This document shows, one piece after another, positions 17,586-28,500 of a stretch of DNA of 64,000 nucleotides. Source of the DNA: Pelomonas sp. Root1444. Lineage in GTDB: Bacteria; Pseudomonadota; Gammaproteobacteria; Burkholderiales; Burkholderiaceae_C. The notes beneath the pieces were generated by a model. It did no database searches. It had not been told where the DNA came from and was given only the letters and a program-made list of their open reading frames with translations. How positions within the stretch are numbered: position 1 is the stretch's first letter; every line of letters starts with the position of its first letter. The translations under genes were made by a program, and so were the position numbers. The stretch is from positions 41,250-105,249 of the forward strand of contig NZ_LMFP01000029.1 of NCBI RefSeq assembly GCF_001426885.1. Direction: 5' to 3'.

Positions 17586-18131
17586 TCAGCGCAACGGCTT
17601 GCTCAGGTAGGGCGAGCCGGCCAGGCCGAAGCGCCATGGCAGCTCGGCCGCCTTGCTGATGCCGATGCGCGGCCCGCAGGCGATGTCTGCGGCGCGGGGC
17701 GGGGCCTGCAGCTCGAAGGGCGGCCGGTCCAGGGGCAGGGCGTCGAACGACCGGGCTATGCCCAGCGCCTGGCCCACCCGGCCGGGCCCCGATGCCAACA
17801 GCCGCAGCGGCTCGACGCCGCGGCGCGCGCGCATCACGTCCACGCCGTGCGTCGGCTGCAGCGCCCGGATCAGCACCGCCGCGCCATGGCCGGCCTCGCG
17901 GCAGACGAAGTTCAGGCACCAGTGCAGGCCGTAGCTCAGGTAGACGTAGGCGTGGCCGGGCGGCCCGAACATCGCGCCGTTGCGGGCGGTGCGGCCGCTG
18001 AAGCTGTGCGAGGCCGGGTCGTCGGCGTCGTAGGCCTCGGTCTCGACGATGACGCCGCCCACGCCGTCGACCTGCAGCGTCCAGCCGATGAGCTGGCGCG
18101 CGACGGCCAGCGGGCTTTGCTCGAAATCCAT
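17586..18131 (-). CDS. DNA-3-methyladenine glycosylase (AAG/MPG family)
   Basis: A 181-aa base-excision enzyme of the AAG/MPG family, which removes 3-methyladenine, hypoxanthine and related lesions. Typical motifs: VIVETEAYDADDPASHSF with the catalytic Glu, GRTARNGAMFGPPGHAYVYL, and the C-terminal GPRIGISKAAELPWRF. The protein is near the lower end of the family length but complete. It is divergent from the YihY gene. Together with the AlkB-like gene at 5.7 kb it makes two alkylation-damage genes in the window, though they are not linked. Confidence 0.92.
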   Translation of the reverse strand: MDFEQSPLAVARQLIGWTLQVDGVGGVIVETEAYDADDPASHSFSGRTARNGAMFGPPGHAYVYLSYGLHWCLNFVCREAGHGAAVLIRALQPTHGVDVMRARRGVEPLRLLASGPGRVGQALGIARSFDALPLDRPPFELQAPPRAADIACGPRIGISKAAELPWRFGLAGSPYLSKPLR

Positions 18132-18238
18132 CGCCCAAGGCTACGCGAACTGGCACACGCGGCGGTGTCGGCGGCTGCCTACAACGCGAGGGCTTGCACG
18201 CCGGCTGGCAGCAGCGGTGGGCTGCCCAGAATGAAGCG

Positions 18239-19198
18239 ATGGCACGCGCCCCGACCTCCGACGATGCACCGGCCGCCGCCGCCCAAGGCGCGCTGCGCGA
18301 GGCCTCGCGCTGGTCCGCCGCCACTTGGTGGAACATGGTCAAGGCCTCGCTCTCGGCCTGGCTGGAGGACTACGCGCCGAGCATGGGCGCGGCGCTGTCG
18401 TACTACACAGTGTTCTCACTGGCGCCGCTGCTGGTCATCGTCGTGTCGCTGGCGGGGCTGGTGTTCGGCACCGAGGCCGTGCGTGGCGAGGTCTTCGGGC
18501 AGATCTCCGGCCTGATGGGCCCCGAGGCGGCCAAGGGCGTGCAGGACATGCTGGCCAGCTTCAGCAAGCCGAGCACCGGCGCCTTCGGCACCGTCGTCGG
18601 TGTCGTCGTGTTGCTGATCGGCGCCACCACGGTGTTCGGCGAACTGCAGGATGCGCTGGACCGCATCTGGCGTGCGCCAGTGCGGCAGAAGACCAGCGGA
18701 ATCTGGGCGCTGGTGCGCGCGCGGCTGCTGTCCTTCGGCATGATCCTCGGCGTCGCCTTCCTGCTGGTGGTGTCGCTGGTCGCCGGTGCGGCCATCTCGG
18801 CGCTGGGCAAGTGGTGGGGCGGCTGGTTCGAAGGCTGGGAAGTGCTGGCGCAGTTCATCAACGTCGTGCTGGGCTTCGCGCTGACGACGGCGGTGTTCGC
18901 CCTCATCTACAAGGTCATGCCGCGCGTCAAGGTCGGCTGGGGCGACGTCTGGGTGGGCGCGGCCGTCACGGCACTGCTGTTCACTGTCGGGCGCTTCCTC
19001 ATCGGCCTGTACATCGGCAAGACCGGCGTGGCCAGCGGCTTCGGCGCGGCCGGCTCGGTGGCGGTGGTGTTCGTGTGGGTCTACTACTCGGCGCAGATCT
19101 TCCTCGTCGGCGCCGAATTCACCTGGGTCTACGCCCAGCGCATGGGCTCGCGGCGCGGCATGCCGGCGCTGGAGCGGGCCGCGAGCCCGGCCGCTTGA
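18239..19198 (+). CDS. YihY/BrkB family inner membrane protein
   Basis: A protein of about 319 aa with six hydrophobic segments and the family signatures GAALSYYTVFSLAPLLVIVV and the C-terminal block ending QIFLVGAEFTWVYAQ. It lacks RNase BN activity in this family despite old naming; function is unknown. I start at ATG 18239; a TTG at 18194 would add 15 residues and neither has a strong ribosome site. The short C-terminal tail after the last membrane segment is Arg-rich. trxC follows 19 bases downstream and may be co-transcribed. Confidence 0.85.
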   Translation: MARAPTSDDAPAAAAQGALREASRWSAATWWNMVKASLSAWLEDYAPSMGAALSYYTVFSLAPLLVIVVSLAGLVFGTEAVRGEVFGQISGLMGPEAAKGVQDMLASFSKPSTGAFGTVVGVVVLLIGATTVFGELQDALDRIWRAPVRQKTSGIWALVRARLLSFGMILGVAFLLVVSLVAGAAISALGKWWGGWFEGWEVLAQFINVVLGFALTTAVFALIYKVMPRVKVGWGDVWVGAAVTALLFTVGRFLIGLYIGKTGVASGFGAAGSVAVVFVWVYYSAQIFLVGAEFTWVYAQRMGSRRGMPALERAASPAA

Positions 19199-19217
19199 AT
19201 GCTGAACAGGAACCGCC

Positions 19218-19640
19218 ATGCTGCTCGTCTGCCCTCACTGCGGAACCCGCAACCGCGTCCCCGATGAACGCCTGGGGGACGACCCCGCCTGCGGCCAATG
19301 CGGCCAGGCCGTGGCGCCGCGCAAGCCGGTGGCGCTGGGTGACGCCGAATTGGGGCGTTATCTGCAGGGCACGGAGGCGCCGGTGCTGGTGGATTTCTGG
19401 GCCGCCTGGTGCGGGCCGTGCCGGTCCTACGCGCCGCAGTTCGAGCAGCTGGCCGCAGCCCGGCCGGACATCCGCTTCGTGAAGGTGGACAGCGACGCCG
19501 CACCGGCGTCCAGCTCGCGGCTGCAGATCCGCAGCATCCCCACGACGCTGCTGTTCAGGGGCGGCAGCGAGGTGGCGCGGCAGAGCGGCGCCATGTCGGC
19601 AGCCCAGCTGGCGGCGTGGGTGGACGGCGCGCTGCGCTGA
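19218..19640 (+). CDS. trxC: Thioredoxin 2 (TrxC) with N-terminal zinc ribbon
   Basis: A 140-aa cytoplasmic thiol-disulfide reductase. The N-terminus carries two CxxC pairs (CPHCG and CGQCG) that bind zinc, as in E. coli TrxC, and the thioredoxin domain has the active site WAAWCGPCRSYAP and the cis-Pro loop IRSIPTTLLF. It lies directly downstream of the YihY-family gene. It is usually linked to oxidative stress defence. Confidence 0.95.
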   Translation: MLLVCPHCGTRNRVPDERLGDDPACGQCGQAVAPRKPVALGDAELGRYLQGTEAPVLVDFWAAWCGPCRSYAPQFEQLAAARPDIRFVKVDSDAAPASSSRLQIRSIPTTLLFRGGSEVARQSGAMSAAQLAAWVDGALR

Positions 19641-19653
19641 GCAAGCCCAGCGG

Positions 19654-20043
19654 TCAGGCGGCGGCGCTGCGCTGCGACTGGCTCAGCCGGCACAGCTGCT
19701 CCAGCTGACCGAAGTCCACCGGCTTGGTGAGCTGGAAATCGAAGGCGCCGGTCTCCACGCTGCGGATGGCGCCCGTCACCGCGACGAGGACCATGCCGGT
19801 GCCGAAGCGCCGGCGCAGCTCCTGGGCCAGCGCATGGCCGTCGACCCGCGGCATGAAGATGTCCACCAGCGCGAGGTGAGGCGCGAAGGTCTCGGCCACG
19901 GCCAACGCCTCCTCACCGCTCGTCGCGCAGAGCACGGTGCGGCCGTCCTGCTGCAGGCAGAAGGCCAGCGACTCCGCCGAGTCCGGGTCGTCGTCGACGA
20001 CGAGGACGTTGAAGGCGGGTGAGCTCGGCTGGGGCTTCGACAT
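19654..20043 (-). CDS. Stand-alone response regulator receiver (CheY-like)
   Basis: A 129-aa single receiver domain. The acidic pocket (VVDDDPDS), phosphorylated Asp in LALVDIFMPR, conserved Thr in AVTGA and Lys in LTKPVD are all present, so phosphorylation is likely. There is no output domain. No kinase is adjacent on the same strand; a partner must be elsewhere (the orphan hybrid kinase at 6.3-8.8 kb is a possible but unsupported candidate). It is convergent with trxC. Confidence 0.87.
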   Translation of the reverse strand: MSKPQPSSPAFNVLVVDDDPDSAESLAFCLQQDGRTVLCATSGEEALAVAETFAPHLALVDIFMPRVDGHALAQELRRRFGTGMVLVAVTGAIRSVETGAFDFQLTKPVDFGQLEQLCRLSQSQRSAAA

Positions 20044-20110
20044 GGGCGTTGACCTCGAAGGGGACCGCAGTATCGCGGGCCTTCGCGCGCAGGTGGCCGC
20101 GGTTACAAGC

Positions 20111-20500
<390 letters not shown>

Positions 20501-20527
20501 GGCGGTGCGGGCAGGGTGCAGCCCGGG

Positions 20528-21688
20528 TCAGCGCGGTTGCGGCGCGAAGGCACCGGCCGCCTGCGCCGCCAGCGTGCCCAGCTCGCCGTACAGCGGCAGC
20601 ACGTTCGTGCCCAGGCCGGGGTGCACGCGGTTGGACAGCAGCACGAAGAAGCTGCGGCTCGTCGGGTCCAGCCAGAAGGCGCAGCCGGTGAAGCCGGTGT
20701 GGCCGAAGCTGGTGGGCGGGTAGAGGCTGCCGCGCGGGCGCGAGAAGGGCGATGCGATGTCCCAGCCCATGCCGCGCTGCTCGGCCAGGGCCGGCGGCGA
20801 CTGCGGCGTCGTCAGCAGCGCCACGCTCTGCGGCGACAGGAAGCGCCGGCCGTCCGCGGCCACGCCGCCGGCCAGCAGCATGCGGGCAAAGCGGGCGAGG
20901 TCGGCCGTCGTCGTGAACAGGCCCGCATGGCCGGCGACACCGCCCATCTTGCGCGCCGTGGGGTCATGCACGTCGCCGCGCAGCACCCGCCCATCGGGCA
21001 GCCGCTCTGTCGGTGCGATGCGTGCCGCGTCCATGCGGCGCAGTGGCAGATAGCCGCTGTCCGCCATGCCCAGCGGCTCGAACAGGGCCTGTTGCGCATG
21101 ACGGTCCAAGGCCATGCCGCTGGCGCGTTCGACGATGCGGCCGAGCAGGATGAAGTTGACGTCCGAGTAGCGGAACAGCGTGCCCGGCGCCGCGGCCAGC
21201 GGCAGGCCGCAGGCGATGCGCTCCGCGTCGGCCGCGCCGGCCCAGTCGCCCGCGCCGTTGCCGGGCAGGCTGGCGGGCAGGCCCGAGCTGTGCGTCAGCA
21301 GCTGGCGCAGCGTGATGTGGGCCTTCTCGGCGCCGCCGCAGCCGGGCAGGTAGCGCTGCAGCGGCGCCTCCAGGTCGAGCCGGCCCTGCTCGCGCAGCAG
21401 CTGCACCAGCGTGGCGGTGACGACCGGCTTGGTCAGCGAGGCGGCGTCGAAGACGGTGGCTTCGTCCAGCGGCTCGGGCTGAGGGTCGACGGCGCGCCGG
21501 CCGTAGGCACGGTGATGGCTGCCGCGGCCGACGCGCTCGATCCACAGCGCGGCGCCGGGCAGCTGGCCCTGGGCGATGAAGCGCTCGACGGCGGCATCGG
21601 CCTGCGCCAGTGGCCGCGGCGCCAGCGCGGGCTGCAGCGCGCAGCCGGACAGCAGGGCGGCGGCAAGGAGGGCGAGGCGGGTCTGCAT
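20528..21688 (-). CDS. Serine beta-lactamase-like hydrolase, lipoprotein
   Basis: A 386-aa class C beta-lactamase/esterase-family protein anchored as a lipoprotein: signal peptide with lipobox LLSGC near residue 15. Catalytic motifs are present: SLTK (Ser-x-x-Lys), YSDVN (Tyr-x-Asn) and HTGFTG in the KTG position. Family members include D-aminopeptidases and esterases as well as lactamases, and HTG instead of KTG favours an esterase or peptidase over a true beta-lactamase. The start at 21688 is set by the signal peptide; the longer frame to 21775 lacks sense. Divergent from the VOC gene. Confidence 0.83.
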   Translation of the reverse strand: MQTRLALLAAALLSGCALQPALAPRPLAQADAAVERFIAQGQLPGAALWIERVGRGSHHRAYGRRAVDPQPEPLDEATVFDAASLTKPVVTATLVQLLREQGRLDLEAPLQRYLPGCGGAEKAHITLRQLLTHSSGLPASLPGNGAGDWAGAADAERIACGLPLAAAPGTLFRYSDVNFILLGRIVERASGMALDRHAQQALFEPLGMADSGYLPLRRMDAARIAPTERLPDGRVLRGDVHDPTARKMGGVAGHAGLFTTTADLARFARMLLAGGVAADGRRFLSPQSVALLTTPQSPPALAEQRGMGWDIASPFSRPRGSLYPPTSFGHTGFTGCAFWLDPTSRSFFVLLSNRVHPGLGTNVLPLYGELGTLAAQAAGAFAPQPR

Positions 21689-21773
21689 GCGGCATTCTGG
21701 CGCCGCGGATTGCCCGCGGCGCGGCCGCTGCCTAACATCGCCACTCCTCTCACCCCCCGGAACAGGAACCCGC

Positions 21774-22202
21774 ATGGAAACCCAGGAACTGCATCGAGGC
21801 CGGCTGATCGATCACCTCCAGCTCGTCGTTCGCGACCTCGCAGCCAGCCAGCGCTTTTACGAAGCCGTCTTCAAGGTGCTGGAGATCCCCATCGGCGGCA
21901 CCGGCGATGACTACTTCTGGGCCGACGAGCTGTTCGTCTCCACGGCCCAGAGCCGGGCCGCGCAGGGCGAGCTGACGGGGCGCGTGCACCTGGCCTTCCA
22001 GGCCAAGGACCGGGCCACCGTCGACGCCTTCCACAAGGCGGCGCTGGCCAGCGGCGGCAGGGACCATGGCGCGCCCGGCGAGCGGCCCTACCACCCCGGC
22101 TACTACGCCGCCTTCGTGCTGGACCCCGACGGCAACAACATCGAGGCGGTCTTCCACGGCGAGGCCAAGCGCAGCGCGGCGTCGGTGAAAGTGACCTTCT
22201 GA
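21774..22202 (+). CDS. VOC family (glyoxalase-like) protein
   Basis: A 142-aa vicinal oxygen chelate domain protein. The N-terminal IDHLQLVVRDLAASQRFYEAVF gives the first metal His and the C-terminal YAAFVLDPDGNNIEAVFH gives the Glu of the usual His/Glu metal site. Members include glyoxalases, dioxygenases and resistance proteins; no substrate can be named. The start at 21774 is set by the onset of similarity and an AGGAA-like site just upstream. It is flanked by minus-strand genes on both sides and so is transcribed alone. Confidence 0.82.
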   Translation: METQELHRGRLIDHLQLVVRDLAASQRFYEAVFKVLEIPIGGTGDDYFWADELFVSTAQSRAAQGELTGRVHLAFQAKDRATVDAFHKAALASGGRDHGAPGERPYHPGYYAAFVLDPDGNNIEAVFHGEAKRSAASVKVTF

Positions 22203-22236
22203 GCCGCGGCCTGGCGCTGCTGCGCGCCCTGCGCGT

Positions 22237-22731
22237 TCAGCGGGGCTTGCGGATGTAGTCGACGAAGTCGAAGCGCAGGCCGTCGGCGCTGGTGCGCGGC
22301 TCGCGGGTGGTTTCGGTGAACTGCTCGCGTGGCCAGGCGGGGAAGTGCCGATCGGCGTCGGGGAAGGCGGCGTCCACCTCGGTCAGCGCAAGCTGATCCG
22401 CGCGGGGCAGGGCAAGGGCGTAGATGTCGCCACCGCCGATGACGCACACCTCGGGCTCGTGGCACGCGGCCAGCGCCGCATCCAGGCTCGTGAAGACCTC
22501 CGCCCCCGGCAACTCGGTCGTGCTGCGGCTGACGACCAGGTTGCGGCGCCCCGGCAGCGGCCGGAACTTTGCCGGCACCGAGTCCCAGGTCTTGCGACCC
22601 ATGATGACGGGCTTGCCCAAGGTCAGCGCCTTGAAACGGGCGATGTCCTCGGGCAGGCGCCACAGTAGCGTGTTGTCGCGGCCGATGGCGCCGTCCTTGG
22701 CCACCGCCGCCACCAGCGTGATACGGCTCAT
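22237..22731 (-). CDS. folA: Dihydrofolate reductase
   Basis: A 164-aa NADPH-dependent enzyme making tetrahydrofolate. The motifs [36 protein letters not shown] and [14 protein letters not shown] are those of chromosomal bacterial DHFR. Its start overlaps the thyA stop (ATGA at 22728-22731), the common thyA-folA operon, pairing thymidylate synthesis, which consumes methylene-tetrahydrofolate, with the reductase that regenerates it. Confidence 0.96.
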   Translation of the reverse strand: MSRITLVAAVAKDGAIGRDNTLLWRLPEDIARFKALTLGKPVIMGRKTWDSVPAKFRPLPGRRNLVVSRSTTELPGAEVFTSLDAALAACHEPEVCVIGGGDIYALALPRADQLALTEVDAAFPDADRHFPAWPREQFTETTREPRTSADGLRFDFVDYIRKPR

Positions 22732-23552
22732 ACGGCCACCTGCGCCTTGATGGCGGGATGCGGGTCGTAGCCGCTCAGCTCGAAGTCGTCGTACTCGTAG
22801 TCGAAGATGCTGGCGGGACGGCGCTTGAGGGTCATCAATGGGTAGGGGCGCGGCTCGCGGGCGAGCTGGGTCTGCACCTGCTCCACGTGGTTGTCGTAGA
22901 TGTGGCAGTCGCCGCCGGTCCAGATGAAGTCACCCAGCTGCAGGTCGCACTGCTGGGCCAGCATCATGGTCAGCAGCGCGTAGGACGCGATGTTGAAGGG
23001 CACGCCCAGGAAGATGTCGGCGGACCGCTGATAGAGCTGGCAGCTGAGCTTGCCGTCCGCGACGTAGAACTGGAAGAACGCGTGGCAGGGCATCAGTGCC
23101 ATCTTGGGCAGGTCGGCCACGTTCCAGGCGCTGACGATGATGCGGCGGCTGTCGGGGTTGGACTTGAGCGTCTTCACCACGTCGGCGATCTGGTCGATGT
23201 GCCCGCCGTCGGGCGTGGGCCAGCTGCGCCACTGCACGCCGTACACCGGCCCGAGGTCGCCGTCCGCGCGCGCCCACTCGTTCCAGATCGTCACGCCGCG
23301 CTCCTGCAGCCACTTGACGTTGCTGTCACCGCGCAGGAACCACAGCAGCTCCAGCACGATGGACTTCAGGTGCACTTTCTTCGTCGTCACCAGCGGGAAG
23401 CCCTGGCTCAGGTCGAAGCGCATCTGGTGGCCGAACACGCTGCGCGTGCCGGTGCCGGTGCGGTCGCTTTTCTGCACGCCATGCTCGAACACGTGGCGCA
23501 TGAAGTCTTCGTACTGCTGCGGAGGGCGGGACATCGTGCTCATGCCCGGCAT
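22728..23552 (-). CDS. thyA: Thymidylate synthase
   Basis: A 274-aa enzyme converting dUMP to dTMP. The nucleophile Cys is in [13 protein letters not shown], with the conserved [18 protein letters not shown] and the C-terminal [17 protein letters not shown] 23552 has GGAG three bases upstream, rather close; ATG 23543 or 23534 are alternatives that keep the whole family core. First gene of a thyA-folA operon; the TetR-type gene ends nine bases upstream on the same strand, so read-through from the efflux operon is possible. Confidence 0.96.
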   Translation of the reverse strand: MPGMSTMSRPPQQYEDFMRHVFEHGVQKSDRTGTGTRSVFGHQMRFDLSQGFPLVTTKKVHLKSIVLELLWFLRGDSNVKWLQERGVTIWNEWARADGDLGPVYGVQWRSWPTPDGGHIDQIADVVKTLKSNPDSRRIIVSAWNVADLPKMALMPCHAFFQFYVADGKLSCQLYQRSADIFLGVPFNIASYALLTMMLAQQCDLQLGDFIWTGGDCHIYDNHVEQVQTQLAREPRPYPLMTLKRRPASIFDYEYDDFELSGYDPHPAIKAQVAV

Positions 23553-23560
23553 TGTCTCCG

Positions 23561-24172
23561 CTACGGCGCCAGCAGCACGCGCAGCATGCGGCGCATGACC
23601 GGGGCGATGGCCGGCACGCGCTGCGCCATGCCGGCGTGGCGCACGCTCATGGCCGTCAGGCCGTTGAAGAGGGCGCCCAGCAGCAGGGCGCGGCCTTCGA
23701 TCTCCTCGGGCGGCAGCTGGTTCGCCGCCTGCTCGCCCAGGCTCTGGCGGATCAACGCCTGGGCCTTCTCGTTCACCAGCGCCTCGGTCCGGTGCACCAC
23801 CGCGGCCAGCCTGGGGTTGCGGCTGGCCTCGGCCAGCACCTCCAGCTGCAGCGCCGCGTCAGCCACCTGGCTGCGGTCGTCGATGGCCTGCTCGATGTCG
23901 CCCAGCATCTTCTGCAGCAGCGCACCTTCCTGCTGGAAGGCGGCGATGCGTTGCAGCACCTCCTCGCAGTCCCGCTCGACGATGGCCGCGATGATGTCGT
24001 CCTTGTTCTCGAACAGGTTGTAGATGTGGCCGGGGCTCATGCCCGCCGTCTTGGCGATCTCGGCCATGCTGGCGGCGTGGAAGCCGCGGCGGCGAAAGCA
24101 TTCGGCGGCGGCGTCCAGCACCTGCTGGCGGCGCGCCAGCGCGCGGTCGGAGGGTTGGGTGGAGACAGTCAC
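23561..24172 (-). CDS. TetR-family regulator of the RND efflux operon
   Basis: A 203-aa repressor-type protein. The N-terminal helix-turn-helix reads [22 protein letters not shown] followed by [14 protein letters not shown], a standard TetR motif; the C-terminal two-thirds is the variable ligand domain. The start is a GTG overlapping the stop of the outer-membrane factor (GTGA at 24169-24172). Being the last gene of the pump operon and with two matching palindromes at the operon promoter (29970-30032), it is probably an autoregulated local repressor relieved by pump substrates. Confidence 0.87.
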   Translation of the reverse strand: MTVSTQPSDRALARRQQVLDAAAECFRRRGFHAASMAEIAKTAGMSPGHIYNLFENKDDIIAAIVERDCEEVLQRIAAFQQEGALLQKMLGDIEQAIDDRSQVADAALQLEVLAEASRNPRLAAVVHRTEALVNEKAQALIRQSLGEQAANQLPPEEIEGRALLLGALFNGLTAMSVRHAGMAQRVPAIAPVMRRMLRVLLAP

Positions 24173-25575
24173 GACGCGGATTGTCTGCTGCCCTGGCCAC
24201 TCCCTTGCCCGCCGCCCAGCGCCTTGTACAGCGTCACGCGGTTGACCTGCTGCGCCAGCCGCGCGTTGATGAGGCCTTGCTCGGCACCGTACAGCGTGCG
24301 CTGTGCGTCCAGCGTGGCGAGGCGGTCGTCCAGCCCCTGGCGGAAGCGCGCCTCGGCCAGCCGCAGCGCGTCCTGCGTCTGCGCGACCAGCCGCTGCTGG
24401 GACTCGACCTGCTGGCCGATGGTCGCGCGCTGCGCCAGCGCGTCGGCCACGTCGCGGAAGGCGCTCTGGATGGCCTTCTCGTACTGCGCCACGGCGATGT
24501 CGCGGTCCACCTGGGCGGTCTTCAGGTTGGCCTGGTTGCGCCCGGCGTCGAAGATGGGCAGCGACACCTGCGGCATGAAGCTCCACAGGCCCGAGCCCGA
24601 GCGGAACAGGCCGTCCAGCTCGTTGCTCGCCGTGCCGGCGCTGGCCGTCAGGCTGATGCGCGGGAAGAACGCCGCGCGCGCCGCGCCGATGTTGGCGTTG
24701 GCGGCCTGCAGCGTGCGCTCGGCCTGCAGCACGTCGGGGCGGGCCAGCAACACGTCGGAGGGCAGGCCGGCCGACAGCTCGGTGGCCTGCGTGACGGGCG
24801 TGTCCGTGCCTGCGGCCGGCCATGGCCCGGCGCCCAGCGGCTGGCCCACCAGCAGCGCCAGCGCATGGCGGTCCTGCGCGACCTGGGAGGTCAGCGCGGC
24901 GAGGTCGGTCTGCGCCGTCTCGGCGGCAATCTCGGCCTGGCGCAAGTCCAGCGTGGAGGCCACGCCCGCGCCCTGCAACCGCTGCGTCAGGCGCAGCCCG
25001 TCCTGGCGCGCACGCAGCGTCTGCTCGGCCAGGCGGTGCCGCTCCTGGTCGGCGGCCAGCGTCAGGTAGGCGCCGGCCAACTGGGCGATGAGGCTGATCT
25101 GCGTGCTGCGGCGGGCGTCGTCGGTGGCGAGGTACTGCTGCAGCGTCGCGTCGTTGAGGCTCTTCACGCGGCCGAACAGGTCCAGCTCCCAGGCGCTGAC
25201 GCCGAGCGTGGCGGTGTACTGGCGGGTGATGGTGCCGCCCGGCGAGCGCGTGGCCGTCTGGCCGGCGCCGGCCGCCACGGTGGGCAGCCGGTCGGCCTGC
25301 TGCACGCCGTACTGCGCCTGGGCGCGCTCGACGTTCAGCACCGCCACGCGCAGGTCGCGGTTGTTGGCCAGGGCCTGCTCGATCAGCTTCTGCAGCTTGG
25401 GATCGGTGAAGAACTCGCGCCAGCCGATGTCGGCGGCCTTGGCGTCGGCCGTCGTCGCCTGCGGCACGGGCCATTGCGTGGCGACGGGGGCGGCCGGGCG
25501 CTCATAGGTGGGCGCCAGGCTGGCGCAGCCGGCGAGCGCCAGGCTGGCGGCGAGGATGCTCAGGAACTTGGTCAT
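24169..25575 (-). CDS. RND efflux outer-membrane factor, lipoprotein (OprM/NodT family)
   Basis: A 468-aa outer-membrane channel of the TolC superfamily. It begins with a lipoprotein signal (ALAGC near residue 16) and contains two OEP repeats, with LQKLIEQALANNRDLRVAVLNVE in the first and RPDVLQAERTLQAANANIGAARAAFFPRI-type sequence in the second. It completes a tripartite pump with the RND protein immediately upstream (one base between stop and start). The start at 25575 is set by the lipoprotein signal. Confidence 0.92.
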   Translation of the reverse strand: MTKFLSILAASLALAGCASLAPTYERPAAPVATQWPVPQATTADAKAADIGWREFFTDPKLQKLIEQALANNRDLRVAVLNVERAQAQYGVQQADRLPTVAAGAGQTATRSPGGTITRQYTATLGVSAWELDLFGRVKSLNDATLQQYLATDDARRSTQISLIAQLAGAYLTLAADQERHRLAEQTLRARQDGLRLTQRLQGAGVASTLDLRQAEIAAETAQTDLAALTSQVAQDRHALALLVGQPLGAGPWPAAGTDTPVTQATELSAGLPSDVLLARPDVLQAERTLQAANANIGAARAAFFPRISLTASAGTASNELDGLFRSGSGLWSFMPQVSLPIFDAGRNQANLKTAQVDRDIAVAQYEKAIQSAFRDVADALAQRATIGQQVESQQRLVAQTQDALRLAEARFRQGLDDRLATLDAQRTLYGAEQGLINARLAQQVNRVTLYKALGGGQGSGQGSRQSAS

Positions 25576-25576
25576 G

Positions 25577-28500
25577 TCACAGGCCCTCCAGGGCTTGCGG
25601 CGCAGCCACGGGGGCGGGCGCCGGGGAAGTCTTCTTGGGGAACCAGCGCTGCACCGCGATGAAAAAGACGGGCACGAAAAAGATGCCCAGCACCGTCGCA
25701 CTCAGCATGCCGCCCAGCACGCCGGTGCCGATGGCGTTCTGGCTGCCCGAGCCGGCGCCGGTGGCGATGGCCAGCGGCAGCACGCCCAGGGCGAACGCCA
25801 GCGACGTCATCAGGATGGGGCGCAGCCGCAGGCGCACGGACTCCAGCGTGGCGGTGACGGCGTCGCGGCCGGCTTCCATCTGCTCCTTGGCGAACTCCAC
25901 GATCAGGATCGCGTTCTTGGCCGACAGGCCTATGGTGGTCAGCAGCCCCACCTGGAAGTACACGTCGTTGGACAGCCCGCGCGCCGTGGCGGCCAGCAGC
26001 GCGCCGATGACGCCCAGCGGCACCACCAGCATCACCGAGAACGGGATGCTCCAGCTCTCGTACAGCGCGGCCAGGCACAGGAACACCACCAGCAGCGAGA
26101 TCGCGTACAGCATGGGCGCCTGGTCGCCGGTCAGCCGCTCCTGGTAGGACAGACCCGTCCAGCTCACGCCGATGCCGGGCGGCAGCTGGGCGACGATGGC
26201 TTCCACCGACTTCATCGCCGCGCCGGAGCTCTGGCCCGGTGCCGGCTGGCCCAGCACTTCCAGCGCGGGCAGGCCGTTGTAGCGCTCCAGGCGGGGCGAG
26301 CCCAGCTCCCAGTGCGCCGTGCCGAAGGCGGAGAACGGCACCATCTGGCCCGACGCGTTGCGCACGCGCCAGCTGTTCAGGTCCTCGGGCTGCATGCGGT
26401 AGGTGGCGTCGGCCTGCAGGTAGACCTTCTTCACGCGGCCGCGGTCGATGAAGTCGTTGACGTAGGCGCCGCCCCAGGCGGTGGACAGCAGGCCGTTGAT
26501 GTCGGCCACCGAGATGCCCAGAGCGCCGGCCTTGGCCGTGTCCACGTCCAGGCGCAGCTGCGGCGCGTCCTCCAGGCCGTTGGGGCGCACGGCCACCAGC
26601 GTCGGGTCCTTGGCGGCCGTGCCCAGGAACTGGTTGCGCGCGGCCACCAGCGCCTCGCGGCCCACGCCGCCCTGGTCTTGCAGGTAGATGTCAAAGCCGC
26701 TGGCATTGCCCAGCTCCAGCACGGCCGGTGGCGCGAAGGCGAACACCGACGCATCGCGGAACTGCATGAAGGCACCCATCGCCCGGCCGGCGATGGCCTG
26801 CACCTTCTGCGCGGCGCTCTTGCGCTCGCTCCAGTCCTTCAGCTTCACGAAGCCGATGGCCATGTTCTCGCCGCGGCCGGCGAAGCTGAAGCCGGTGACG
26901 GCGAACACCGACTCGACGTTGTCCTTCTCGTTCGTCAGGAAGTGGTTTTCCACGCGCTGCACCACGTCCAGCGTGCGGGTCTGCGTAGCGCCGGCGGGCA
27001 GCTGGATCTGCGAGAACAGGATGCCCTGGTCTTCCTCGGGCAGGAAGGACGTGGGCAGGCGCAGGAACAGCCAGGCCATGCCCAGCACCAGCGCGCCGTA
27101 CACCACCAGGTGGCGGCCCCAGCGGCGGATCATGCGGGCGACCACGCCCTGGTAGCCGGTGGTGGCGCTGTCGAAGCGCCGGTTGAAGGCGCCAAAGAAG
27201 CCGCGCGTGGCCGGGCCGTGGTCCGGCTTGAGCAGCGTGGCGCACAGCGCCGGCGTCAGCACCAGCGCGACGAACACCGACAGCACCATGGCCGACACGA
27301 TGGTGATCGAGAACTGGCGGTAGATGACGCCCGTGGACCCGCCGAAGAAGGCCATCGGCACGAACACGGCCGACAGCACCAGGGCGATGCCCACCAGCGC
27401 GCCGGTGATCTGGCCCATGGACTTGCGCGTGGCCTCCTTGGGCGACAGGCCCTCCTCGGTCATCACGCGCTCGACGTTCTCGACCACGACGATGGCGTCG
27501 TCCACCAGCAGGCCGATGGCCAGCACCAGGCCGAACATCGTCAGCGTGTTGATGGAGAAGCCCGCCAAGGCCATCACGCCGAAGGTGCCCAGCAGCACCA
27601 CCGGCACCGCGATCGTCGGGATCAGCGTGGCGCGGAAGTTCTGCAGGAAGAGGTACATCACGAGGAACACCAGCACGACCGCCTCGATCAGCGTCTTCAC
27701 CACCTCGTGGATGGACACCTCGACGAAGGGCGTGCTGTCGTAGGGGATGACGGCCTTCACGCCGGCGGGCATGAAGGGCTCCATGCGCTTCAGTTCGGCT
27801 TCCACCGCCTTGGCTGTTGCCAGTGCGTTGGCGCCGGTGGCGAGCTTGACGGCCAGGCCCGCGGCGGGCTTGCCGTTGTAGCGCGACACGGTGGCATAGC
27901 TCTCCGCGCCCAGCTCCACGCGGGCCACGTCGCGCAGGTGCACGGTCGCGCCGTCGACGGCCGTCTTCAGCACGATGTTGTGGAACTGCTCCGGCGTCTG
28001 CAGCCGGCTCTGCGCCGTGACCGTGGCGTTGAGTTGCTGGCCGACGTTGGCCGGCGCGGCGCCCAGCTGGCCGGCGGACACCTGCGCGTTCTGCGCCTGG
28101 ATGGCGGCCGTCACGTCGGCCGGGGTCAGGCCGTGCTGGTTGAGCTGGTTGGGGTTCAGCCAGATGCGCATCGCGTACTGCGCGCCGAACAGCGTCGCCT
28201 CGCCCACGCCTTCCACGCGGCTCAGCGGGTCCAGCACGCTGGTGGACACGTAGTCCGACAGATCGGTGCCCGAGAGCTTGCCGTCCTCCGACACGAAGCC
28301 CACCACCATCAGGAAGTTGATCGTGGACTTGACCACCTGCACGCCCTGGCGCTGCACTTCCTGCGGCAGCAGCGGCGTGGCCGCGGCCAGCTTGTTCTGC
28401 ACCTGCACCTGCGCGGTGTCGGGGTTGGTGCCGGCAGCGAAGGTCAGCGTGATGCTGGCGTTGCCCTGCGAGTCCGACGTGGACGACATGTAGGTCAGGC